NCBI GenBank assembly: GCA_035718275.1
Contig: DASTHI010000010.1
Location: 1-64,000 of the forward strand
Source of the DNA: Pseudolabrys sp035718275
GTDB lineage: Bacteria > Pseudomonadota > Alphaproteobacteria > Rhizobiales > Xanthobacteraceae
Direction of reading: 5' to 3'
Length of the DNA stretch: 64,000 nucleotides
The translations under genes and the position numbers were made by a program. Each line of letters starts with the position of its first letter. Position 1 is the stretch's first letter. Below, one piece after another: positions 52,607-62,068 of this stretch. The notes under the pieces were generated by a model, which had not been told where the DNA came from, searched no databases, and saw nothing but the letters and a program-made list of their open reading frames with translations.

Positions 52607-55600
52607 GTGTCGCTCTCGCGACATGGCTCCAACGTGCGCTGGTTTCCTAGACTTGTATCCGCGCGAAACGCGCAGGAGGAAAATGCGGCCGCGCTGAGGG
52701 TTTTCAACCCGGTACGGATCATCATCGCGTGCGCCGTCGCGCTCGGTCTGATCGTCCTGATAAGTGCAAGCCTGATCGTCTTCAATCTGCGCAATCGCGC
52801 TCTCTCCGAAAACGAGCAGGCATTATTGAATTCGGCGCTGCTCGTCGCCAAGCAGCTTGAACAGACCTTCACGGCTGTAGAGACCGTGCAGCGGGCATTG
52901 AGCAACGATCTCGCCGCCGCCCCTGCCCTCGACAGCGCATCCTTGGACCACGAATACCAACGGCACGAGCTGCATCTTAAACTGCGCGATAAGGCCGGTG
53001 GCATGCCGTATGTCGGCTCGCTGGCAATCTTCAACGCGCGAGGACAACTGATAAATTCTTCCCGCCAGTGGCCTATTCGGGAGATCAATGTCGCAACCGC
53101 CGACTATTTCAAAGCCCTAAGGCATAAAGCGGCACCGGCGTTCTTTCTTGGCGGCCCTGTGCGTGACGACGCCACTGGAAGCTGGATCATCCACCTCGCC
53201 CATCGGATTTCGGGGCCAAATGACGAATTCTTAGGGATCGTGTCGGCAGCAATCGAGCTGGGTTATCTGCAAAACTATTTCCGCGATATTAGTCCGACCC
53301 CGAACCGCAGCTACGCCCTATTTCGGACTGACGGCATGCTGCTCGCTCGATATCCCGATACCGACTCTGACCTTGGACATTACTTCCCAAATGCATTGTC
53401 ATTGAAGCTTGTCTCGGCCTCCAATCACGGGGTCGGCGTCATTGAAGGCGTGATCGACGGCTTTGTCCGAATGGTGGCGGCGCATCGAGTCGGGGAGTAT
53501 CCGATTGTCGTCAGCGCCACGAGGACAACCGCTGAAATCCTGGCTCATTGGCAAAAGACGGTTTTTTTCGTTGCCGGCGGCGCAGCTCTCCTTGTCGCCA
53601 TCATCGCAGCTTTCGCGCTTCTCTTCACAAGGCTCTTCAAAAATCATCAGGCGCTTGAGCAGGCCCGCGCGCAACGCAAACGCGCCGAGCAACTGCGAGA
53701 GCAAAGTCTCCGCTTCGACGTCGCGTTGAACAATATGTCGCAGGGACTCGTGATGTTCGACGCACAATCGAAGCTTCTCGTCAGCAACACGCGATTCATG
53801 CAGATCTATGGTCTTTCGAAGGAGGTCGTGCAGCCGGGAATTTCGCTTCTCGAGCTTCTCAAGCATCGTAAAGAATGCGGCTCGTTCGGCGGCGAGCCGG
53901 AGGAATACTGCAGCAAGATCCTACAGAAGATTGCGAAAAGACAATTGACGAAGCAGAACGTGCCGACCCCGGATGGCCGCATTATTCAGATTGTGAACCA
54001 GCCGATGCCGGACGGTGGCTGGGTAGCCACGCACGAAGACATCAGCGAGAAGATCAGGGCCGAAAGCGCACTTAAGCGCAAGGAAGAACAGCTCAATGCG
54101 GCGCTGGAGAATATATCCCAAGGCGTCTGCATGTTCGATCGGTCACAGCGTCTGATCATCTGTAACGCAAAATACGCTGATATTTACGGACTGACCGAAG
54201 AACAAACAAAACCAGGGACACCACTCCAGGAGATTCTTGCGCATCGAATTTCGAACGGTGCCGCTCCCGACGATCACGAGGTCTACGTCCGGAATCGGCT
54301 GAATGAGGTCTCGATCAATCAGCCGTATGAAGCTGTCAACTGCCTGCGCGATGGTCGATATGTTTCGGTGGCGCATCGGCCGATGAACAATGGCGGCTGG
54401 GTGGCGACCCATCAAGACGTGACCGAGGCGATATACCGCGAGGAATCCTTCCGCCTTCTGTTCGAAGGCAATCCGGTGCCGATGTGGGTTATCGACCGTA
54501 GCACTCTGCAATTTCTCGCCGTCAACGAGGCGGCGGTTGCGCATTATGGTTACAGCCGCGAGCAATTCATGGCCATGTCAGTCGTCGATCTGAGGCCGGC
54601 GCACGATCGCGAGCGTTTCAAAACTTTTATTCGCGGCCTCTCGGACGATCAGTTCGTCGAGAACATCGGCCAGCATATCAAGGCCGATGGAACCAAGATC
54701 GATGTTGCGGTCTACTCGAGGGCTATGACCTACGAGGGCCGCGGCGCCCGTCTGACGGTTATTCACGACATTACAAAGACTAAGCAGACCGAAACTGAAC
54801 TCCGCCGCACGAAGATCTTCCTGGATGCCGTCATCGAACATGTGCCTCTGCCGATCATCGTGCGCGACGTGGAGAAATCGGACTCTGGCGCACGCGGCAG
54901 CCGATTTGCGCTGTTCAACCGCGCATATGAGGAATTGACCGGCGACTCACGATCGCGCCTGATCGGCAAGACGGCACATGAGCTGTTTCCGCCTGAGCGC
55001 GCCGACATGATAGTGCGCTCGGACAACGACGCTCTGCAGGGAAACAAGGTCGTCTCCACTCCGGAGCACTACATCAACACTGCGAACAACGGGCTCCGGC
55101 TCGTCAAGGCCAGCAAGATCGCGATCCGGGATGATAGCGGAGAACCGCAATACCTGCTGACGGTTCTCGACGACATCACCGAGCGACGCCGCAGCGAGCA
55201 GCACATTTCGTATCTCGCACATAACGACTCTCTTACCGGACTGCCAAACCGCACCTCGTTTCTCGAGAATCTTGCCGCCACTTTGGAAAAGGCGTCCAGG
55301 TCACGCAAATCTTTCGCCGTCATGTGCCTCGACCTAGACCGCTTCAAGGAAGCGAATGATGTCTACGGACATCTCGTAGGGGACGGACTTCTGCGCGAAG
55401 CCGCTCGGCGCCTGCAAATCGCGGCAAAGGGCGCCTTTCTTGCCCGCATCGGCGGCGATGAATTCATTATCGTAGTGTCAAGCGAGCGTCCGGCCGCGGT
55501 TGCCGCCGCGCTCGGTGATCGCATGGTAACTGCATTTAAAGAGAATTTCGAAATAGACGGTCACCAGATACAGGTCGGGCTGAGCGTCGGAGTCGCGGTC

Positions 55601-56515
55601 TATCCGAACGACGGCAAGGATGCAAAGACCTTGATCGCCAATGCAGATGCGGCGCTTTATCAGGCGAAATCAGAAGTGCGCGGCACCGTCCGGTTTTTCG
55701 AGGAGAAGCTTGGTTCGCGGCTGCGCGAACGCCGCGAGTTGCAGACCGATCTCAGAAGCGCACCGAGCCGCGGCGATCTTTTCCTTCACTACCAGCCCCA
55801 GAAGACTATCGCGCTGAGGCAGGTGATCGGCTTCGAAGCGCTGGCGCGCTGGAAATGTCCGAAGCGCGGATGGGTTTCGCCCGAAACGTTCATCTCCATT
55901 GCCGAGCAAAGCACACATATCATCAGCCTTGGTGAATGGATTCTTCGAGAAGCCTGCAAGGAAGCGGCGTCGTGGCCGACGCCGCTCAAGCTCGCCGTGA
56001 ATATCTCGCCCATCCAGTTCCATCATGGCGATCTGCCCACATTGGTCCATTCCATCCTTCTTGAGACCGGCCTGGCAGCAGATCGGCTCGAATTGGAGAT
56101 CACGGAAGGCGTCCTGATTGACGACTTCTCGCGCGCAGTGTCGATCCTGCGAAAGCTAAAATTGCTCGGCGTCCATATCGCGCTGGATGACTTCGGATCT
56201 GGATACTCCTCCCTGTCCTACCTGCACGCATTCCCGTTCGAGAAAATCAAGATCGATCGCGTATTTGTCGGCGATCTCGAAAACAATCATCATTCCATGG
56301 CAATCGTCCGCGCAATCATCACGCTCGGACATAGCCTCAATATCCCCGTCCTGGCGGAAGGCGTCGAAACCGAAAGTCAACTTGCATTTCTGGCACAGGA
56401 GGGCTGCGACGAGGTGCAAGGCTATCTCACGGGCAGACCCTTGCCGATTGAGGCATACGCCGAGGCGATCGGCGTGGGCCATACGAGATCGCGCCGGAAA
56501 GCGATAGCGGTCTAG
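52607..56515 (+). CDS. sensor protein with four PAS, GGDEF and EAL domains
   Basis: A 1302-residue c-di-GMP enzyme. Two membrane helices (about 34-56 and 312-335) flank a periplasmic Cache-like sensor. A short coiled coil follows. Two PAS_7-type domains come next (NNMSQGLVMFDAQSKL; ENISQGVCMFDRSQRL), then two further PAS domains (PVPMWVIDRSTLQFLAVNEA; VPLPIIVRDVEKSD). The GGDEF motif is intact (LARIGGDEFIIV, about 946-957). The EAL domain has its Glu in FEALARW and DDFGSGYSSLSYL. No RxxD inhibition site precedes GGDEF. Both synthase and phosphodiesterase activity look possible. The GTG start is uncertain. Confidence 0.9.
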   Translation: MSLSRHGSNVRWFPRLVSARNAQEENAAALRVFNPVRIIIACAVALGLIVLISASLIVFNLRNRALSENEQALLNSALLVAKQLEQTFTAVETVQRALSNDLAAAPALDSASLDHEYQRHELHLKLRDKAGGMPYVGSLAIFNARGQLINSSRQWPIREINVATADYFKALRHKAAPAFFLGGPVRDDATGSWIIHLAHRISGPNDEFLGIVSAAIELGYLQNYFRDISPTPNRSYALFRTDGMLLARYPDTDSDLGHYFPNALSLKLVSASNHGVGVIEGVIDGFVRMVAAHRVGEYPIVVSATRTTAEILAHWQKTVFFVAGGAALLVAIIAAFALLFTRLFKNHQALEQARAQRKRAEQLREQSLRFDVALNNMSQGLVMFDAQSKLLVSNTRFMQIYGLSKEVVQPGISLLELLKHRKECGSFGGEPEEYCSKILQKIAKRQLTKQNVPTPDGRIIQIVNQPMPDGGWVATHEDISEKIRAESALKRKEEQLNAALENISQGVCMFDRSQRLIICNAKYADIYGLTEEQTKPGTPLQEILAHRISNGAAPDDHEVYVRNRLNEVSINQPYEAVNCLRDGRYVSVAHRPMNNGGWVATHQDVTEAIYREESFRLLFEGNPVPMWVIDRSTLQFLAVNEAAVAHYGYSREQFMAMSVVDLRPAHDRERFKTFIRGLSDDQFVENIGQHIKADGTKIDVAVYSRAMTYEGRGARLTVIHDITKTKQTETELRRTKIFLDAVIEHVPLPIIVRDVEKSDSGARGSRFALFNRAYEELTGDSRSRLIGKTAHELFPPERADMIVRSDNDALQGNKVVSTPEHYINTANNGLRLVKASKIAIRDDSGEPQYLLTVLDDITERRRSEQHISYLAHNDSLTGLPNRTSFLENLAATLEKASRSRKSFAVMCLDLDRFKEANDVYGHLVGDGLLREAARRLQIAAKGAFLARIGGDEFIIVVSSERPAAVAAALGDRMVTAFKENFEIDGHQIQVGLSVGVAVYPNDGKDAKTLIANADAALYQAKSEVRGTVRFFEEKLGSRLRERRELQTDLRSAPSRGDLFLHYQPQKTIALRQVIGFEALARWKCPKRGWVSPETFISIAEQSTHIISLGEWILREACKEAASWPTPLKLAVNISPIQFHHGDLPTLVHSILLETGLAADRLELEITEGVLIDDFSRAVSILRKLKLLGVHIALDDFGSGYSSLSYLHAFPFEKIKIDRVFVGDLENNHHSMAIVRAIITLGHSLNIPVLAEGVETESQLAFLAQEGCDEVQGYLTGRPLPIEAYAEAIGVGHTRSRRKAIAV

Positions 56516-56581
56516 AAAAAACAAACTGTCTTAAAATCACCGGCGCCTGCAGAAATTGCTTCAACTATCCGCAGTCACATT

Positions 56582-56608
56582 CCGGTCGACACCATGGCTG
56601 TCGACCGG
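56582..56608. terminator. bidirectional hairpin between the GGDEF-EAL gene and psiF
   Basis: CCGGTCGACA and TGTCGACCGG form a perfect 10-bp stem around CCATGGC, between two convergent stops. No U-run on either side. Confidence 0.6.
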
Positions 56609-56628
56609 CATTACTTCTGTCTGTCTCC

Positions 56629-56871
56629 TCAGGATTCACGCTCACATTTGCTCATGAAGCTCGTCTTGGCGGCGCCCGCAAGCGGCTTGCCGTCCTTGCC
56701 GACAGCCTTGGCTTCGCAAGTATCCTGCTTGCATTTTTTTATGAAACTGGTCTTGGCGGCGCCCGCAAGCGGTTTTCCATCCTTGCTCACGGCTTTGCTT
56801 TCACAGGATTGCGCGAGCGCCGAACCAGCCGCGAAACAGGTGATCAATGCAGCAAGGGCGATCCGCTTCAT
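56629..56871 (-). CDS. psiF: PsiF-repeat protein
   Basis: An 80-residue exported protein. A signal peptide (IALAALITCFAAGSALAQ) is followed by two near-identical repeats of about 27 residues, each with Cys at both ends (CESKAVSKDGKPLAGAAKTS; CEAKAVGKDGKPLAGAAKTS). This is the PsiF-repeat family, first seen as phosphate-starvation inducible in E. coli. TTGGAGGAAAGTC precedes the ATG. No clear Pho box is visible. Role unknown. Confidence 0.9.
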   Translation of the reverse strand: MKRIALAALITCFAAGSALAQSCESKAVSKDGKPLAGAAKTSFIKKCKQDTCEAKAVGKDGKPLAGAAKTSFMSKCERES

Positions 56872-57040
56872 GACTTTCCTCCAATATCAACGGTTACAAC
56901 AGACGAGATGTCGCACTTAGCATACTAAATGTCGGTTGGAGCATATAGTGCCCATAGCTGAGGCGTGCGGATTTCCAACCGCAAGAAAAATCGGAGCACC
57001 GCCCCTGCAACCTCGCCCTGACGGCCCGGGCGGCTTCGGG

Positions 57041-57068
57041 CAAAGAAAAAGCGGCCCGAGGGCCGCTT
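57041..57068 (-). terminator. intrinsic terminator after the 57-aa gene
   Basis: On the minus strand AAGCGGCC and GGCCGCTT form an 8-bp stem (57049-57068) followed by TTTCTTTG. Together with the stem's last bases this gives a run of U. It lies about 60 bases after the stop at 57130. Confidence 0.8.
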
Positions 57069-57129
57069 AGAGTTTGGAGGTTCACGCAATTCGGGGCCTG
57101 CCCCCGGGGCAGGGGCAGGCCGAAGACGG

Positions 57130-57303
57130 TCAGATCGGATTGAAAATCCGGGCCGTCAGGCTGGCAATGGCGGGGGGACTGGCCGCCACGGCCGCTAAAA
57201 TCGTTTCTTCCAGGGGCCAATCGACTGTGCGTGCGATACCCGCAACAACTGTTGCGCCGGCGAGAAAGATCGTGGCGACGGCGAGAATGATGGTCTTACG
57301 CAT
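57130..57303 (-). CDS. small membrane protein (57 aa)
   Basis: Starts MRKTIILAVATIFLAGATVV (one hydrophobic helix or signal), then ARTVDWPLEETILAAVAASP and IASLTARIFNPI. CAGGGT lies about 9 nt before the ATG at 57303. A good terminator downstream supports an expressed unit. No family recognised. Confidence 0.6.
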   Translation of the reverse strand: MRKTIILAVATIFLAGATVVAGIARTVDWPLEETILAAVAASPPAIASLTARIFNPI

Positions 57304-57437
57304 GTCTGTTACCCTGTCGATCCAAGGAATTCGCTTCCTGCTAAGAATGAACCCTAGGTCGGCCATAACTGCACGGCTGTGACCTAGATCACAGAATGGC
57401 GCCTTTTTCGCACATCCTGGAGACGGCCTGCCGAGGG

Positions 57438-58118
57438 CTACAATTTCAGCTCTTTTTCGAGCTTTGCCCTGCTTTCGATGCAGTAATATCCAGAGAGCCG
57501 CGTCACCAGCTTAAGCCGCATCCATTCATTCAGGATGCGACTGACATTTTCGCGCGCGATGCCCGCCATCGCCGCAACATCGCTCTGGCTGATCTTCTGC
57601 CGGATCACAATTCGGCCCCCGCCGACGTCGTTACCGAATGCCTTCGCCAGATCCAGCAACGCGCGGGCAACGCGCCCCTTCACGGGAAGGAATGTTCCAG
57701 CAGCCACGACTTGGTCGGTATCGCGGAGTCGCGCGGCAAGGAGTGTAAGAAGATGTTTGTATATCACCGGATTTTTTGAGGCTATGGCTTCGAAGCTCGC
57801 ACGGCTCACAAAGCTGAGCTTGCAATCACGCAACGCCGAAACCGACGCAGAACGCGGCCTCCCGTCGATCATTGCCATGTCGCCGACGATCGATCCCGGG
57901 CCAAGAATGGCGAGGATGCGCTCCGCGCCCGTCGGAGACACCATGCTGACTTTCAGCAGCCCTTCCTCCAGCCGATAGCAGCCATCTCCGGGATCACCCG
58001 CCAGGAACAATACCTCGTCAGCGGCCAGTTTGACCGGCTTCGCATTTGCAAGAAGGGTCGCCGATAGCCTTTCTGGCAGATCAGAGAGGATATCGGTAGA
58101 ACGCAACGAGGGGGCCAT
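57438..58118 (-). CDS. Crp/Fnr family transcriptional regulator
   Basis: A 226-residue regulator. The cyclic-nucleotide-binding fold (about 15-130) contains GDPGDGCYRLEEGLLKVSMV and the phosphate-cassette-like GSIVGDMAMIDGRPRSASV. A dimer helix and a C-terminal winged helix (ISQSDVAAMAGIARENVSRI) follow. The cysteines of FNR are absent, so no iron-sulfur sensing is expected. The ATG at 58118 was chosen over an upstream frame extension. Confidence 0.9.
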   Translation of the reverse strand: MAPSLRSTDILSDLPERLSATLLANAKPVKLAADEVLFLAGDPGDGCYRLEEGLLKVSMVSPTGAERILAILGPGSIVGDMAMIDGRPRSASVSALRDCKLSFVSRASFEAIASKNPVIYKHLLTLLAARLRDTDQVVAAGTFLPVKGRVARALLDLAKAFGNDVGGGRIVIRQKISQSDVAAMAGIARENVSRILNEWMRLKLVTRLSGYYCIESRAKLEKELKL

Positions 58119-58394
58119 CGCGTACCCGGCATAAAATGATCCAGACAAAAGCCGGGAATTTGTAACAGGTTTCAAGCGAAATGCTTAGCCGGCATCGATT
58201 ACCGCTTGAGGCAATCGCCTGCAGGGTGAGCGGTTCGCCCAAGCCGAAGGGCGGGAGCGAAAAGCCCCTTGGGCATGATACCACGGCCATTTTCTGACCC
58301 TCGAGAAGTCGGCGAAACCCCCATGCCGCCGGAACACAAACCCGATTTCTGAGCAGAATGTCCGCCAAAGGCAAGATTCTCGGAGTGGCAGGCG

Positions 58395-59399
58395 TCATCG
58401 CTCAGAGACGCGTTTTTTGGACCGCTTTTTCTTGCGGGATGCGGCGAGTTGAATTGCGCCGTTGTCTTTTGTCCTGGCCACTTGCGCCTTGGGTGTTCTG
58501 GGTGCCCGACGAATTGATCTCCGGGGGGTAGCACTGGCCACGCTATGCTTCGAAGCCGGCTTTTCCGAAGGTCCCACCGATTGCGGCGCGGCCCTCAAAT
58601 CTCCCGAAGGATGTGGGTTGTCCATAGCAATTGCGCCGGCGGCGTACTGGCATGGCACCTGTTCGGGCAGCGTGTGCATGGGATTGCCCGGCGCGGGCTC
58701 CGTCCATTTCTCAGCCGGCACACCTGTGATCGTCTTGACGTAATGTCGTGTTTCCCGGGGCAGCTTTTCTTTCTTTGCGATCCAGTCCTGAATGCGTTTC
58801 GGTCCCGCGTTATAGGCAGCTGCAGCAAGACCGAAATTTCCGAACTGACGAACAAGATCGCGCAGCAGGCGAGCAGATGCGGCCACGGCCTGCAGCGGGT
58901 CGAACGGATTTTGCAGACCGACATCCGCCGCCGTCGCCGGCATGAATTGCGCAATTCCCTGAGCGCCGGCGGGACTGACCGCGTCCGGCCTGAAACGGCT
59001 TTCCTGAAAAAGAAGGCGTATAAAGAAGGGGATCGGAAGATCGTTCGACTCTGCCGCGTCGACCACCGCCTTGCAGATTTCGGGACGCGAATGCGCCGTT
59101 GGCTTGAAAGGTTGGACTGCGCGATTGCCCCGCGAGGGTCGCGGTTGCGGGGTGGGGACTATTTCTTGTGTCTCAATAGACAAATCTTCTTCTGTGACGT
59201 TGGAACCGCCGTCGGCAGCGACGTCCCGATCCCCGTGCGAGCCATGGCCCGGCGATGAGTCGGTTGTGGATGTTTCCACTTTCGTCTCATCGAGATTGGA
59301 CCCGGAAATCTGCTCGAGCGAGACGCCCGCTCCGGCGCCCGTCGAACACGAAAGTGTCATGAAACAAAAGCAGGCAGGCAAAAACAAACGCCGCATCAT
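58395..59399 (-). CDS. lytic transglycosylase (SLT domain) with lipobox
   Basis: A 334-residue murein lyase. The N-terminus has a possible lipobox (TLSC, Cys 18), and a disordered acidic/Pro region runs to about 105. The SLT domain (108-225) has catalytic Glu 133 in LLFQESRFRPDAVSPAGAQG, then IAQFMPATAADVG and AAAAYNAGPKRIQDW. The C-terminal 100 residues are basic and low in complexity, ending KKKRSKKRVSER, perhaps a wall-binding tail. Confidence 0.9.
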   Translation of the reverse strand: MMRRLFLPACFCFMTLSCSTGAGAGVSLEQISGSNLDETKVETSTTDSSPGHGSHGDRDVAADGGSNVTEEDLSIETQEIVPTPQPRPSRGNRAVQPFKPTAHSRPEICKAVVDAAESNDLPIPFFIRLLFQESRFRPDAVSPAGAQGIAQFMPATAADVGLQNPFDPLQAVAASARLLRDLVRQFGNFGLAAAAYNAGPKRIQDWIAKKEKLPRETRHYVKTITGVPAEKWTEPAPGNPMHTLPEQVPCQYAAGAIAMDNPHPSGDLRAAPQSVGPSEKPASKHSVASATPRRSIRRAPRTPKAQVARTKDNGAIQLAASRKKKRSKKRVSER

Positions 59400-59587
59400 G
59401 TCCCCGAAATCGCACGCAAGACTTCCGCGCGCCCCATGTCGCGCCCCTAACCGGAAATCGAAGGAGAGACCCCTCGCCCTTCGGACACGTCAGTGCTTTT
59501 GAAAGGCGACCGTTTTTTGGAGGTAGCGTGGTAAGATGGCGGCTACTCCGCCGCACGAGAGCCGTAGTTCCACATCATGGAGCCCGC

Positions 59588-59818
59588 TCAGCTACTCGTC
59601 TCGAAAGGTCCCGCCAGCGGCAGCGCGAGAACTTCCTCTCCGCTTTCGTCGGTCACGCTGATTTCCCATGCGCGGGGGTCGTCGGAATAAGGTGATCGCT
59701 TCAACAATTCCTGCGCCAGCATTCGGCTGTGCGCAACCGCGGCCTCGTAGTTTGGGAGCTCGGCAATATCGACGTTTAGAGACACCTCGTCATTTACGAC
59801 GTGGAAGTGATAGCGCAT
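59588..59818 (-). CDS. DUF6894 family protein
   Basis: A 76-residue protein with the family start MRYHFHVVNDEVSLNVDIAE and ELPNYEAAVAHSRMLAQELL. Short exported or cytosolic proteins of this family are abundant in Rhizobiales and uncharacterised. Its ATG overlaps the preceding stop by one base (TAATG), indicating coupled translation. Confidence 0.8.
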   Translation of the reverse strand: MRYHFHVVNDEVSLNVDIAELPNYEAAVAHSRMLAQELLKRSPYSDDPRAWEISVTDESGEEVLALPLAGPFETSS

Positions 59819-60138
59819 TACGAGCCTTTGGGCGTCAAACTGGAATGTTTTGTCATGTGCGACCGGGCAACCGGTCGCTGCCCCGTCAGTCTGCTTTTGT
59901 GAGTTGATTTCCGCGAACTGGCGGCGCTCAGTCGGACATGGTTTTTCTGGGTCCTCTTGGCGGCTTTACCGGACGCAAAGCCATGACTGGCCTGTTTTGC
60001 TGTCGACACCGGCCGCGCGGCTGACGAGCGTACTACCTCACTCGGCGAGGCGATGAATGCGGCGCCCGCTTTGAGGAGGATGCCGCTGATGGTTGCGACG
60101 GTGATCAGATAGACGAAGAGAGCGGCAAAGCCGCGCAT
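59818..60138 (-). CDS. small membrane protein with basic tail
   Basis: A 106-residue protein with one N-terminal helix (FAALFVYLITVATISGILLK) followed by a Ser/Lys/Arg/His-rich tail without obvious fold. GAGGTGCTC precedes the ATG at 60138. Coupled to the DUF6894 gene. No family recognised. Confidence 0.6.
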   Translation of the reverse strand: MRGFAALFVYLITVATISGILLKAGAAFIASPSEVVRSSAARPVSTAKQASHGFASGKAAKRTQKNHVRLSAASSRKSTHKSRLTGQRPVARSHMTKHSSLTPKGS

Positions 60139-60393
60139 GAGCACCTCGTTCGGGAGACTGCATCTGCGGAGAATGCGCCCGGCGCGAGGAAGCACCGGCA
60201 GGTCCTCACGTTTTCAGCAGGTATAAACGTGCCAGAACCGGTCTCGTTCCGCCTTGGAAGGATTTCAAAGCCAGACCCGCATGCCATCATGAGGATAAGC
60301 TGTGCAAAAGCGGTCAGCCTGAGGGCTAGCGCAATGCATCGCAAGCTTCTAGCATTGAGTCGCAGATCGTCAGTCGGGGCTGGGGAGCGCAAG

Positions 60394-60660
60394 ATGAAAA
60401 GACAAGCACTCGTTTTGGCGGTGCTCGCATTGGCACTCGCCTCATGCGGTGTTTACGGTCCGAAAGGGAACGATACGGGCGGCATCATTCCGTGGTCCCC
60501 GGAAGCAGAACGCGATGCACATTTAATCGCGCAGGCCAATTGCGACCGATTCAACAGATATGCGGTGATCACAAGCATTCATCGCGTCTATGGCGACTAT
60601 ATCGCCTATGTGTGCCGGTGGGACCCACCGCCTCGCGGTACCAGGCGTTTTCGTTCGTAG
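60394..60660 (+). CDS. small lipoprotein of unknown function
   Basis: An 88-residue protein with a lipoprotein signal (LVLAVLALALASC, lipobox LASC). A short domain with NCDRFNRYAVITSIHRVYGD and YVCRWDPPP follows; two Cys may pair. GGGGAG lies before the ATG at 60394. No family recognised. Confidence 0.75.
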   Translation: MKRQALVLAVLALALASCGVYGPKGNDTGGIIPWSPEAERDAHLIAQANCDRFNRYAVITSIHRVYGDYIAYVCRWDPPPRGTRRFRS

Positions 60661-60726
60661 ATACCGGACCTGCGACATGTCGTTGGTACAGTCCGGATGC
60701 GTGGCCTAATCAGGTGATCTCATGAA

Positions 60727-61123
60727 GTGCCCGGCCCGATCATTAAGGCCGGGGTGCTAGGTGCCGCTCTTGGCGGACCGGCTGAGGCGCTGGATTTGAA
60801 TTCCTTCCGAGCAACAGCACGGGCGACCTCCGCTCGCTTTCAGCACAAATCTTGCGAGCGCCGCACATAGCCATGCGCGCAGCCTCGCTTCGCGCCGGCG
60901 GCTCGATCATGTGGGATTTCGCCAGCGGATCTCGATAACGTCCGGCACAGCAGCCGAAAACGTTGCATTTGGCTGCGCCACAGTAGACTGCGTCATTCGC
61001 ATGTGGGCAAGATCGGCGAGACACCGGGCGAACATGCTGCGACGCGACGTTACGATTTATGGTCTGGCCTCGGCGGTGGGCAGCAACGGTCTCCGCTACT
61101 GGGTTCTCGAGATGGGAAACTGA
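60727..61123 (+). pseudogene. CAP/SCP-family exported protein, frameshifted
   Basis: From a GTG at 60727 the frame encodes a signal-like stretch (AGVLGAALGGPAEA) and EALDLNSFRA, the first CAP helix. One extra base near 60811-60818 shifts the frame. Homology then continues as QHGRPPLAFSTNLASAAHSH, LDHVGFRQRI, AAENVAFG and HRANML to YWVLEMGN at 61123. These are the ordered CAP motifs (ENVA, HRANML). Apart from the one-base insertion the domain looks complete, suggesting recent inactivation or a sequence error. Confidence 0.72.
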
Positions 61124-61171
61124 TGGGCTTTCGTGTGCGCGTTGCGGCGGAAAGATGCTGTTCGAATCATC

Positions 61172-61483
61172 CTACTTCTGCTCGAGCATCAATTGTCCCC
61201 TCTGACCGATCACGCGCTGAGCAGCTTTCGCAAACCGGGCGAGCAACCACGGAAGTCTTACCTCCAGCCTGACGCCCGCCTCATAGACGTCGAGACTGCC
61301 GGCTGCTCGTTGCCCCAGCGCTGCAGCGCAAAAGGTCAATCGGTCTCCTGCCCAAGTTTCCTCTTCAAGCGTGAGCAGCCACGCGAACTCCGCCTTGGCC
61401 CGAGCGAGCCCATCCTTGATCCGACGCAAAGCCTCGTCCTTGCCGAGGCGATGGGGAATGATAACTACGAGGGGTTCTGACAT
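61172..61483 (-). CDS. polyhydroxyalkanoic acid system family protein
   Basis: A 103-residue protein beginning MSEPLVVIIPHRLGKDEALR with RRIKDGLARAKAEF, matching the PHA_gran_rgn family of small proteins linked to polyhydroxyalkanoate granules. No other PHA gene is in the window. It is convergent with the CAP pseudogene. Confidence 0.82.
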   Translation of the reverse strand: MSEPLVVIIPHRLGKDEALRRIKDGLARAKAEFAWLLTLEEETWAGDRLTFCAAALGQRAAGSLDVYEAGVRLEVRLPWLLARFAKAAQRVIGQRGQLMLEQK

Positions 61484-61642
61484 CGACCTGAGTTCTCGTG
61501 ATCGCTGCAGATATATGGGCTCGATTTTGTCGGGGAAAAGGCTGACGTGCCTGCATTGCCGGCGCGACTTGCCGCCCTGTCAACAATCCCCCGGACTCGC
61601 ACGACAGCCGAATTCATTTGAGCATTGGAGGAAAACGCCACG

Positions 61643-62068
61643 ATGCCGATCTCCGATACCATCAAAGATCTGATCCGGAATGCGTGGGACGATGGCTACC
61701 CCTGTCTCGTCGCCACCAACGGTCCCCAGGGCCCGAACATTACCCCGAAAGGCAGTATGGTTGTGTTCGACGACGCGCATTTTGCCTGGTGGGAACGCTC
61801 GAAACGAGCCGTCCTGGACAATCTGGCCCATGACACGCGCGTGTGCATCATGTACGCAAATTTTAAAGCTCAGCGTGACGGAATATTGGATTCAGGATTC
61901 CTTCGCTTTTTCGGATCCGCAGAACTTCACGAGAGCGGATCCGTGCGTGAGGCAATATTCGCGAAATTGCTTCCGCGCGAGCAGACGCATGCAGGTGCGG
62001 AGAGCGGAATCGGCGTGCTAGTCAGAATCGATAAGGCAATCGATATCCGCGGCAAGCCGATCATCTGA
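61643..62068 (+). CDS. pyridoxamine 5'-phosphate oxidase family protein
   Basis: A 141-residue split-barrel flavin-type protein. ISDTIKDLIRNAWDDGYPCL, NITPKGSMVVFDDAHFAWWE and VCIMYANFKAQRDGI mark the barrel. GGAGG lies 11 nt before the ATG at 61643; a TTG at 61625 is an alternative. Members are general FMN- or heme-binding proteins. It is too short and divergent to be PdxH. Confidence 0.85.
   Translation: MPISDTIKDLIRNAWDDGYPCLVATNGPQGPNITPKGSMVVFDDAHFAWWERSKRAVLDNLAHDTRVCIMYANFKAQRDGILDSGFLRFFGSAELHESGSVREAIFAKLLPREQTHAGAESGIGVLVRIDKAIDIRGKPII

Noticed and set aside
52684..52698. Strong AGGAGG followed by ATG and a 4-codon ORF at the start of the GGDEF-EAL gene
   Set aside because: Out of frame with the long ORF and far too short; probably chance, though it leaves the true start of the large gene uncertain.
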